Below, one piece after another: positions 1-6,933 of a stretch of DNA of 48,481 nt. Within the stretch, counting starts at the first letter, position 1, and each line of letters starts with the position of its first letter. Below the pieces are notes generated by a model. The model did no database searches. It saw only the letters and a list, made by a program, of their open reading frames with translations, and was not told where the DNA came from. This DNA is from Actinomycetes bacterium. GTDB taxonomy: Bacteria > Actinomycetota > Acidimicrobiia > Acidimicrobiales > JAJZXF01. The stretch covers positions 1-48,481 of the forward strand of contig JAJZXF010000011.1 of NCBI GenBank assembly GCA_021802485.1, in the 5' to 3' direction. Both the position numbers and the translations under genes were made by a program.

Positions 1-136
1 GCTGAACGGCTACATACTGCTCCGGCAATGCCGAGCGACACTATCGCATACAGACCTTCCAGAAATACAGCAGTCGGGCGAACCTGACCCAGTTGGCACG
101 ACTCCAGGGAGTCCACCCCCGACCGCCTACCGCCGC

Positions 137-173
137 GTGAACCTCGCCCGCGCCGCCGGACGGGGAGGTTCAC
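137..173. repeat. Inverted repeat upstream of vapB
   Basis: The arms GTGAACCTC (137-145) and GAGGTTCAC (165-173) are perfect 9-bp complements around a GC-rich loop. The hairpin lies about 80 bases before the antitoxin start and could be a terminator of an upstream gene outside the window or the edge of an old mobile element. Positions 1-136 contain no ORF I can support. Confidence 0.45.
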
Positions 174-211
174 CGCACCTTTCTTTGCGAAAAGAGGCGG
201 CCACCACTGAG

Positions 212-250
212 AGGTGCCATAGGTGGTGCCATAGGTGGTACCATAGGTCT
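212..250 (+). promoter_or_regulatory. Tandem 12-bp repeats: probable VapB operator and leaderless promoter
   Basis: Three near-identical units follow each other directly: AGGTGCCAT (212-220, short), AGGTGGTGCCAT (221-232) and AGGTGGTACCAT (233-244), followed by AGGTCT and the GTG start at 251. Ribbon-helix-helix antitoxins bind tandem short repeats at their own promoters, so this array fits an autoregulatory operator. TACCAT (239-244) could serve as a -10 box only six bases before the start codon, implying a leaderless mRNA. The -35 is not convincing. Confidence 0.5.
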
Positions 251-472
251 GTGAATAAGACCACGGTATATCTTCCAGAGGATCTGAAGCAGTCACTACG
301 ACGGATGGCTGCGGTGTCAGGCCGCTCGGAAGCCGAACTCATTCGTGAAGCGCTCAAAGCTCATCTCCGCACTTCGGACTGTCCTCGCCCACGCGGCAGC
401 CTCTTCGCGAGCGGCGATCCCTCATTTGCGGAGCACGCCGAAGAAGCCCTCGCTGGCTTTGGTGAGCGCTAA
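251..472 (+). CDS. vapB: VapB-like ribbon-helix-helix antitoxin
   Basis: This encodes a 73-residue protein beginning MNKTTVYLPEDLKQSLRRMA, the classic N-terminal beta strand and first helix of a ribbon-helix-helix DNA-binding domain (CopG/VapB type). A helix with SEAELIREALKAHL follows. The C-terminal tail (about residues 42-73) is where such antitoxins usually clamp the toxin. I chose the GTG at 251 rather than the upstream GTG at 137. The conserved domain begins exactly there, and the upstream extension would run through the tandem repeats that look like an operator. The stop codon lies two bases before the vapC start, so the two genes are almost certainly co-translated. Expected role: neutralise the VapC ribonuclease and, with it, repress the operon. 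Confidence 0.8.
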   Translation: MNKTTVYLPEDLKQSLRRMAAVSGRSEAELIREALKAHLRTSDCPRPRGSLFASGDPSFAEHAEEALAGFGER

Positions 473-474
473 GA

Positions 475-885
475 ATGCTCGTATGCGACACCAGCGGTCT
501 TCTCGCCTACTTCGACGCTAGCGACGCGTACTGCGCCCGAGTTAGCTCTGTCATCGAAGCCGATCCGGGCCCATTCGTCGTATCACCCTACGTGGTCGCG
601 GAACTAGACTACCTCTTGGCCACCCGTCGCGGCGAGGTCATCGCTATGGCAGAGCTGTCCGAAGGAGCTTGGGAGCTACCATCGTTTGGGCAAAGCGACC
701 TTCGATACGCCTGTAACGTGATCGAGCGATACCAGGACCAAGGGATCGGTGTCGCGGACGCCTCGTTGGTGATCCTCGCCAAACGTTACCGAACAGACCG
801 CTTGCTCACCCTGGACCATCGTCACTTTCGGATGATCCGCACAGTGGAGGGAAGGCCGTTCACGCTGCTGCCTGCGACGTCGTGA
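475..885 (+). CDS. vapC: VapC-like PIN-domain toxin ribonuclease
   Basis: A 136-residue PIN-domain protein. The conserved acidic residues that bind Mg2+ or Mn2+ in this family are visible: the N-terminal aspartate in LVCDTSGLLAYFD, a central VVAELDYLL glutamate, and VADASLVILAKRY followed by LLTLDHRHF near the C-terminus. Length is normal for VapC. Family knowledge: VapC toxins cut tRNA or rRNA when the unstable VapB antitoxin is degraded. The start ATG follows the antitoxin stop by two bases. No damage is visible, so the pair is probably functional. Actinobacteria usually carry many such pairs, and this one may simply be a stabiliser of an accessory region next to dead insertion sequences. 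Confidence 0.85.
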   Translation: MLVCDTSGLLAYFDASDAYCARVSSVIEADPGPFVVSPYVVAELDYLLATRRGEVIAMAELSEGAWELPSFGQSDLRYACNVIERYQDQGIGVADASLVILAKRYRTDRLLTLDHRHFRMIRTVEGRPFTLLPATS

Positions 886-945
886 GAGCGGAGTTACTAG
901 CGTGGCGTTTCGCAAATACCTTGGTGGTTGTGACGGTCTCTGTTC

Positions 946-1704
946 ATGAACCACGCCGCTCCCGCTCTCGAGTTGGCCGAAGGCCAGCGACCCATCTTGG
1001 AGACATTGACGAAGTCCAAGACGGCGTGGCACCGCGATGTGCTGCGGGCGCGAGCCCTGCTGTTGGCTGCTGACGGAGTGGCAATCACCCGTAACGCCGA
1101 TCAGGTAGGGGTGTCGGCAATGACGGTGCGGGCTTCGCGGATTCGCTTCGCCGCAGACGGTGTGGCGAAGTTTGGCCAGGTACGCGAGGGCCGCGGACGC
1201 AAACCGTCCGTCTCTTCGCAGAAGATCGAGGAGATCGTGCGCGCCACGCTGTATGACAAGCCGCCTGGCGAGATGCATTGGAGCTGCCGGTCGATACCTT
1301 AGGCCACCGGAGCAAGCCCTGCGACCCTACGGCGGGTGTGGTCCGCGAGGGGGCTAAAGGCGCACCTCGTCAAGACCTACAAAGTCTCCAGCGACAAACG
1401 CCTCGAGGAGACGCTCACCGACGTGGTCGGTCTGTATCTCAACCCGGCTGACAAGGCGGTCGTGGTTTGCATGGAGAAGCGCCAGATCCAGGTGTTGGAG
1501 CGCACGCTGCCGACCCTGCCGATGAAGAAGGGACGGGCCGCTACGATGACCCATGACTACTCACGCAACGGCACCACCACGCTGATCGCCACGCTCAATT
1601 CGCTGACCGGGGTGGTGATCGGCCAGTGCCTGCCTGAGGCTGCAAGCAACATCCACCACTGGGTCGGTGAGACATGCTGCATCGAGGCTGCGGGGTGTAG
1701 TTGA
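946..1704 (+). pseudogene. IS630-family transposase, degraded
   Basis: Positions 946-1302 encode the N-terminal helix-turn-helix region (VLRARALLLAADGVAI, VSAMTVRASRIRFA, then HWSCRS). An in-frame TAG at 1300-1302 interrupts it. The same frame continues with ATGASPATLRRVWSARGLK and the start of the DDE catalytic domain (VVGLYLNPADKAVVVCMEK). Compared with the usual IS630 motif VVLCMDEKSQIQ, one codon is missing, so the first catalytic aspartate is gone. The frame is recognisable up to TTTLIATLNSLTGVVIGQCLP and then diverges and stops at 1704, so the C-terminal DDE residues are missing too. It therefore has three independent lesions: nonsense, loss of an active-site residue, and 3' truncation. 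No terminal inverted repeats were identified. Confidence 0.85.
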
Positions 1705-1826
1705 TAGGGGATTTCCCCGATGTTGTCCTTTCTCGACTCGGTCAGGCTACTTGTTTGTGGAGGTCGCCTAGCTCTCAGTTGTAGCGAGCGTCGCGACATG
1801 ACGAACAGACGAGTGAGGTATCTGCC

Positions 1827-4682
1827 ATGAGACTGCAGCGCAGCGTGAATGCGCTTATTCGTTCGCTCACCAGCACCGGGAATCGCTCTCGGGCCGTGCG
1901 GGTATCTCAAGAGGAGATGCGCGAGACGAGATCGAGCTGGAAGACAACCAGCCCTTCGCCGGTTGTCTTCCAGCGGGCAAGGAATAGCTTTGCGGTGCTC
2001 GTTGCCACGCTTGCGCTCTCACTTGCCAGCGTCATCGCTATTACTCAGCCTGCCACCGCAACTTCGGGGGGCTCGTGGTCGATCACGCCTACCCCGAACG
2101 CGGCTACCTCGGAATCAAATGCTCTCAATGGCATCTCGTGCGTCTCGGCGAGCTTCTGCGTCGCAGTTGGCCGCTACTACAACGGGACCGCTAACCAGAA
2201 CCTGGTCCTCACCTGGAACGGGAGCTCCTGGTCGCCAGAGTCCGCCGCGTCGTTCTCCACTTCCGCGTCCGAGTTCAACCAGCTTTCCGGTGTCTCGTGC
2301 GTCTCAGCAAGTTACTGCGTCGGGGTCGGATACCACTGGAACGGGACCGCTAACCAGAACCTGGTCCTCACCTGGAACGGGAGCTCCTGGTCCCTCGACT
2401 CCGCGACATCGCTGTCGACGTCTGCGTCACAGAACAACCTCCTCAACGCTGTCTCGTGCGTCTCAGCAAGTTACTGCGTCGCGACCGGGGAATACTTCAC
2501 AGGGACTGCGTATCAGAACCTGGTTCTCACCTGGAACGGGAGCTCCTGGTCACTCGACTCTGCACCGTCGCTGTCGACGTCCGCTTCGCAGAACAACCTC
2601 CTCAACGCTGTCTCGTGCGTCTCAGCAAGTTCCTGCGTCGCGACCGGGGACCATTGGAACGGGACTGCGTATCAGAACCTGGTTCTCACCTGGAACGGGA
2701 GCTCCTGGTCGCTCGACTCTGCCGCATCGCTGTCGTCGTCTTCATCACAGGACAACTTCCTTGACGGAATCTCGTGCGTCTCTTTTAGCTTCTGCGTGGC
2801 TGTTGGCAACTATTACAACGGGACTGAGTACCAGAACCTGGTTCTCACCTGGAACGGGAGTTCCTGGTCGCTCGACTCTGCCGCGTCGCTGTCGACTTCG
2901 GCGTCACAGCACAACAACCTCCAAAGCGTCTCATGCCCGACGGCAAGCTTCTGCGTGGCTGATGGCAACTATTACAACGGGACCGTGTACCAGAACCAGG
3001 TGCTCACATGGAATGGGAGCTCATGGTCACTCGACTCTGCCGCGTCGCTTTCGACTTTGGCATCACAGACCAATGTCCTCCTCGGCGTCTCGTGCTTCTC
3101 AGCGAGCTCCTGCGTCGGGGTCGGATACCACTGGAACGGGACTGTGTACCAGAACCTGGTGCTCACCTGGAATGGCAGCTCATGGTCACTCGACTCTGCA
3201 GCGTCGCTCTCCATGTCATTGTCACGAAACAACCACCTCTATGGCGTCTCGTGCGCATCCGCGAGCTTCTGCGTGGCTGTTGGTAGCTATTCCAACGGAA
3301 CAGTGGACCAGAACCTGGTGCTCACCTGGAACGGCAGCTCCTGGTCGCTCGACTCCGCAGCATCGCTGTCAACGTCTTCATCACAGTACAACGTTCTGAC
3401 CGGCGTCTCGTGTGCGAGCACGAGCTTCTGCGTGGCTGTTGGAGCCTATTCCAACGGAACAGTGAACCAGAACCTGGTGCTCACCTGGAACGGCAGCTCC
3501 TGGTCGCTCGACTCCGCAGCATCGCTGTCAACGTCTTCATCACAGGACAACTACCTCGACGGCGTCTCGTGCGTATCTGCGAGCTTCTGCGTGGCCGCTG
3601 GAGCCTATTACAACGGAACAGTGGACCAGAACCTGGTGCTCACCTGGAACGGGACCTCCTGGTCGCTCGACTCTGCAGCGTCGCTCTCCACTTCGGCATC
3701 ACAGGACAATGCCCTCGACGGTCTTTCGTGTGCTTCAACAAGTTTCTGTGTTGCCGCCGGCTACTACACAAAGAGCGTTGCGGCGAACCAGAACCTGCTG
3801 CTCACGTGGAATGGCAGCTCCTGGTCGCTCGACTCCGCCGCGTCGCTTTCGACGTCCGCATCACAGGACAACTTCCTAAACGGCATCTCGTGCGTATCTG
3901 CGAGCTTCTGCGTGGCCGACGGATCCCACGCAGGCTCGTCCGCCTACCAGAACATCATGCTGACCTGGAACGGCAGCGTGTGGTCACTGGATGCAGCAGC
4001 GTCGCTTTCAACTTCGACCCTCCAGGGCAACGAGCTTAATGGCGTCTCGTGTATCTCAGCGAGTTCCTGCGTCGCTGCCGGCTCATTCAAGAACGGGGGG
4101 GCAACGTGGCAATCCCTGCTTCTCACCTGGAACGGGACCTCCTGGTCGCTCGACTCAGCAGCGTCGCTTTCGACGTCCGCATCGCAGTACAACGACCTCA
4201 AATCCGTCTCATGTGCATCAGCGTATTCCTGCGTGGCCGCCGGCTACTACGACGGGACCGTGCACCAGACCCTGGCACTTTCGTTCAACGCGACCCCTCC
4301 ACCCATCCACGCTGGATACTGGTTCGTCGCATCCGATGGAGGCATCTTCTCCTTCGGCAACGGACACTTCTACGGCTCGATGGGTGCGAAGCCGCTGAAC
4401 AAGCCGATCGTCGGTATGGCGTCTACCCCTGACGGAAAGGGGTATTGGTTCGTCGCATCCGATGGAGGCATCTTCAGCTTCGGGGATGCTCACTTCTACG
4501 GCTCGATGGGTGCGAAGCCGCTGAACAAGCCGATCGTCGGTATGGCGTCTACCCCTGACGGAAAGGGGTATTGGTTCGTCGCATCCGATGGAGGCATCTT
4601 CAGCTTCGGGGATGCTCACTTCTACGGCTCGATGGGTGCGAAGCCGCTGAACAAGCCGATCGTCGGTATGGCTGGCGCCTAA
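1827..4682 (+). CDS. Secreted protein, 14 Cys-repeats (two predicted 7-bladed propellers) plus 3 GYW repeats
   Basis: A 951-residue protein. A hydrophobic segment at about residues 55-76 ([19 protein letters not shown], then QPATATS) is a signal peptide behind an unusually long N-region. From residue about 98 there are 14 tandem copies of a roughly 53-residue unit with pattern [18 protein letters not shown], [24 protein letters not shown]. Each has a Cys-x5-Cys pair that could form a disulfide. The last copy lacks the SSWS strand, while the segment after the signal peptide supplies SWSITPTP, so the array looks circularly closed like a beta-propeller. Residues about 830-951 are three nearly identical 42-residue [19 protein letters not shown] units. 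The start ATG has GAGG eight bases upstream; an alternative ATG lies at 1917. Function is unknown; it is probably a cell-surface or matrix protein. Confidence 0.8.
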   Translation: MRLQRSVNALIRSLTSTGNRSRAVRVSQEEMRETRSSWKTTSPSPVVFQRARNSFAVLVATLALSLASVIAITQPATATSGGSWSITPTPNAATSESNALNGISCVSASFCVAVGRYYNGTANQNLVLTWNGSSWSPESAASFSTSASEFNQLSGVSCVSASYCVGVGYHWNGTANQNLVLTWNGSSWSLDSATSLSTSASQNNLLNAVSCVSASYCVATGEYFTGTAYQNLVLTWNGSSWSLDSAPSLSTSASQNNLLNAVSCVSASSCVATGDHWNGTAYQNLVLTWNGSSWSLDSAASLSSSSSQDNFLDGISCVSFSFCVAVGNYYNGTEYQNLVLTWNGSSWSLDSAASLSTSASQHNNLQSVSCPTASFCVADGNYYNGTVYQNQVLTWNGSSWSLDSAASLSTLASQTNVLLGVSCFSASSCVGVGYHWNGTVYQNLVLTWNGSSWSLDSAASLSMSLSRNNHLYGVSCASASFCVAVGSYSNGTVDQNLVLTWNGSSWSLDSAASLSTSSSQYNVLTGVSCASTSFCVAVGAYSNGTVNQNLVLTWNGSSWSLDSAASLSTSSSQDNYLDGVSCVSASFCVAAGAYYNGTVDQNLVLTWNGTSWSLDSAASLSTSASQDNALDGLSCASTSFCVAAGYYTKSVAANQNLLLTWNGSSWSLDSAASLSTSASQDNFLNGISCVSASFCVADGSHAGSSAYQNIMLTWNGSVWSLDAAASLSTSTLQGNELNGVSCISASSCVAAGSFKNGGATWQSLLLTWNGTSWSLDSAASLSTSASQYNDLKSVSCASAYSCVAAGYYDGTVHQTLALSFNATPPPIHAGYWFVASDGGIFSFGNGHFYGSMGAKPLNKPIVGMASTPDGKGYWFVASDGGIFSFGDAHFYGSMGAKPLNKPIVGMASTPDGKGYWFVASDGGIFSFGDAHFYGSMGAKPLNKPIVGMAGA
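1937..1973 (+). other. 13-bp perfect hairpin inside the 5' part of the repeat-protein gene
   Basis: CTGGAAGACAACC (1937-1949) is the exact reverse complement of GGTTGTCTTCCAG (1961-1973), with an 11-base loop. It sits between the annotated ATG at 1827 and the signal-peptide codons (from about 1990). It may be an mRNA structure controlling translation, or a leader structure if the true start is further downstream. Confidence 0.6.
4314..4679 (+). repeat. Three tandem 126-bp GYW repeats
   Basis: Copies run 4314-4439, 4440-4565 and 4566-4679 (last copy cut by the stop at 4680). Copies 2 and 3 appear identical over their shared length, and copy 1 differs mainly at GNGHF versus GDAHF. Such identity points to very recent duplication, and copy number is likely to vary between strains. 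Confidence 0.85.
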
Positions 4683-5284
4683 CCCAATTGTCGTCGAGCG
4701 AAAATCGGGACGATGATGTCAGCGCCAACATCAAGAGCCGCTTCTGCGTCACCGGCGTCACAGTCGAGGACCCATGGACCGGGATCCGCTCCGGCTCGTG
4801 CACAGACAACGGTCCATGGTGAACGACCTCTACTGAGTTCGAGACGAGACGTAACCCTTGGCAAAGACCTGTCCCAGGTTTGAACGGGGACCCTCCCGCG
4901 TCCTTTCGACTCTGCACAACCTTACGATCGTTGTGCCAATCGGTTATGAGAGCCATAACCGAGCAGAGGATGTCATGATAATGGCGTTGGCCAGACGTGA
5001 TACCCCGAGGTTGCTTCCCGGGACTCTGATAACGCTGCGGAGACCCGAGTAGCAGCGTACACGGCAGCCATGCGCAGCATGAGTACCGTACCGTACCGTA
5101 CACTTGGTTAGCTACAACCTCCCGCCGACAGTTCGCAGCTTCTCGCCCACTTTGCGCGGCTCGCCAGCCAAGTTGATCCTTCTTTTCGGATCGTTCACTG
5201 CGTACCGCAGGTCCTGCGCTTTGCGCACTGCACACATCAGTACGCTGGAGTTCCAGCAGCGTGAGCCGCTCGGCGCCAATGGTG
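4683..5284. other. Non-coding stretch between convergent genes
   Basis: No convincing gene lies in these 600 bases; the long minus-strand ORF across them has no recognisable sequence. They hold two adjacent hairpins (annotated separately) and a pentanucleotide microsatellite at 5083-5101 (GTACC repeated three times plus GTAC). Confidence 0.6.
4914..4962 (+). terminator. Pair of adjacent hairpins downstream of repeat-protein gene
   Basis: The first hairpin pairs GCACAAC (4914-4920) with GTTGTGC (4930-4936). The second pairs TCGGTTATG (4940-4948) with CATAACCGA (4954-4962) around a 5-base loop. Neither has a T-run, so they may be processing or stability structures or inefficient terminators. 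They lie about 230 bases past the stop codon. Confidence 0.4.
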
Positions 5285-6052
5285 CTATTTGGGCTGCAAC
5301 CGCAGGGCCCCGTCCAAACGTATGACCTCGCCATTGAGGTAGCTGCTCTCGCAAAGATCCACGACAAGCTCTGCGTAGTCCTCGGGAGAACCTAGACGCT
5401 TCGGGAATGGTATCCCAGACGCCATGGCCTTTCGCTGGTCCTCAGGCAGAAGCGCGAGCATCGGGGTGTCCATCAAGCCAGGCGCGATAGCAAGAACACG
5501 GATCCCTGCAACCGAGAGGTCCCTCGCCACTGGCACCGTCATGCCGACTATCCCACCCTTGGACGCCGAATAGGCCACCTGCCCGACCTGGCCTTCGAAG
5601 GCCGCTACCGACGCCGTGTTGACGATTACACCGCGCTCGCCGTCCTTTAGCGGCTCGGTCTTCGACATCGCGGAAGCAGCTAGGCGAATAACATTGAAGC
5701 TTCCGATGAGGTTGACACTGATAACGTTCTTGAAAGCCTCAAGGTCATGCGGCGTCCCGTCTCGCCCCACAGTCCGCATAGCCCAGCCGATCCCTGCGCA
5801 ATTTACGACTATGCGCAGAGGACCTGCCTGTGACGCCTTCTCGACCGCGCCCGCTACTACCTCCGGATCTGTGACATCTCCGGCCGCGTAGCTCGCAGCA
5901 GGACCCAGAGAGGCCGCAAGCTCGCCAGCTCGCCCGGCGTCCCTGTCCAGGATCGTACAGGCTATGCCGGCCTCACTCAGCCGCCGAACAGTCGCAGCCC
6001 CGAGGCCGGAAGCTCCACCACTTACCAACGCTGATGCACCTTGATATCGCAT
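5285..6052 (-). CDS. Short-chain dehydrogenase, 3-hydroxyacyl-CoA dehydrogenase type-2-like
   Basis: A 255-residue SDR-family oxidoreductase. The NAD-binding TGxxxGxG-type motif is [15 protein letters not shown] near the N-terminus, followed by an acidic residue in ILDRDAGR that favours NAD. NCAG is present. The catalytic Ser-Tyr-Lys set is [10 protein letters not shown] then [11 protein letters not shown]. The run [19 protein letters not shown] and [16 protein letters not shown] closely matches the HSD17B10 group, which oxidises short branched or straight 3-hydroxyacyl-CoA. A role in fatty-acid or isoleucine breakdown is therefore likely, though neighbouring genes give no support. It lies 94 bases downstream of rnhA on the same strand and might be co-transcribed. 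Confidence 0.82.
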   Translation of the reverse strand: MRYQGASALVSGGASGLGAATVRRLSEAGIACTILDRDAGRAGELAASLGPAASYAAGDVTDPEVVAGAVEKASQAGPLRIVVNCAGIGWAMRTVGRDGTPHDLEAFKNVISVNLIGSFNVIRLAASAMSKTEPLKDGERGVIVNTASVAAFEGQVGQVAYSASKGGIVGMTVPVARDLSVAGIRVLAIAPGLMDTPMLALLPEDQRKAMASGIPFPKRLGSPEDYAELVVDLCESSYLNGEVIRLDGALRLQPK

Positions 6053-6146
6053 GGCTCAGAACCCTACTACAGCCCGTGGCGTCGACGCATCACCAGCGTC
6101 ACCAGGAGATCGCTACCCGCGACTCTGCTTCACGCGGCTCGGAACT

Positions 6147-6716
6147 CTATCTCGAACCAGCTGATGTGCCTGAGCGGCCGACCTGATTCTGTGCCGCCTC
6201 GAGCGCTAGCCGGTCGACCATCGCGTTCATTGAGCTGTTGGAATGACCCTTCACCCAGCGAAAGCTCACCTGCCCGGGCCCTCGCAACTCCACCTCTTCA
6301 AGCAGGGGCCTCCAGAGATCCTGGTTCGCTACAGCATCCCCTTTTGAGTTGCGCCATCCACGCGCCAGCCAACCCTTCCACCAACCTTGCCGAAAACAAT
6401 TCACCACATACGTCGAGTCGCTGACGACCGCCACCGGGCCGGAAATGGATCGCAAGGCCTCGAGGACAGCCGTTACCTCCATCCTCTGGTTCGTCGTGAG
6501 CTTCTCAGATCCGCTCGCGAACGCGCCTGCGGGGACTGCCCAGGCCCAACCGCCGGGACCCGGATTGCCCAAGCATGATCCATCCGTATAAACGGTGGTA
6601 GAACACGCGGATTCACCTTTACCGGGTTCGGGCCCAGCTGACGCGCTCAAAGCGCCGACGCCAGAGTGCGCGATTCGCGAGCCGGCGCTCAGATCCTCGC
6701 CACCATCGATCTCCAC
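6147..6716 (-). CDS. rnhA: Ribonuclease HI
   Basis: A 189-residue protein whose residues from about 40 onward are a complete RNase H fold. The four catalytic carboxylates can be placed: Asp in VYTDGSCLGNPGPGGW, Glu in NQRMEVTAVLEAL, Asp in VVSDSTYVVNCF, and Asp in MNAMVDRLALEAA. The histidine of WVKGHSNSS is present. It cleaves the RNA strand of RNA-DNA hybrids (R-loops, Okazaki primers). The N-terminal approximately 38 residues (MEIDGGEDLSAGSR...) are low in conservation. The GTG at 6716 is the only obvious start in frame, so the extension may be real or the start may be a rarer codon. Confidence 0.88.
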   Translation of the reverse strand: MEIDGGEDLSAGSRIAHSGVGALSASAGPEPGKGESACSTTVYTDGSCLGNPGPGGWAWAVPAGAFASGSEKLTTNQRMEVTAVLEALRSISGPVAVVSDSTYVVNCFRQGWWKGWLARGWRNSKGDAVANQDLWRPLLEEVELRGPGQVSFRWVKGHSNSSMNAMVDRLALEAAQNQVGRSGTSAGSR

Positions 6717-6933
6717 TAACGTCCCTTTCTACTACTGCCCTGGTTCTATAGCTGCTGGCACACCAAGCGTAACGCCTCGACACGCACACGGGAGCCTAGC
6801 GCGACGCCACAAGCAAACGGTCTTCGCCAAGCACGTAATTCGGGCACGCTGTGAACCGCGCAACAAGAACGAGGATCCCCGGGGAACGCTGCGAGATCGC
6901 GTCCAACCAAACCCCGCGCACATATGAGAACAT

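Noticed and set aside
1-136. Open frames at the window start
   Set aside because: None has a recognisable sequence; they could be the tail of a gene or element outside the window.
1849-3399. Long alternative frames in the repeat region
   Set aside because: They are proline-, arginine- and threonine-rich frame shadows of the Cys-repeat gene and repeat only because it does.
4600-5367. Minus-strand ORF of 255 codons
   Set aside because: It covers the antisense of the GYW repeats and the intergenic hairpins, shows no family sequence, and overlaps the start of the next intergenic region; treated as a shadow.
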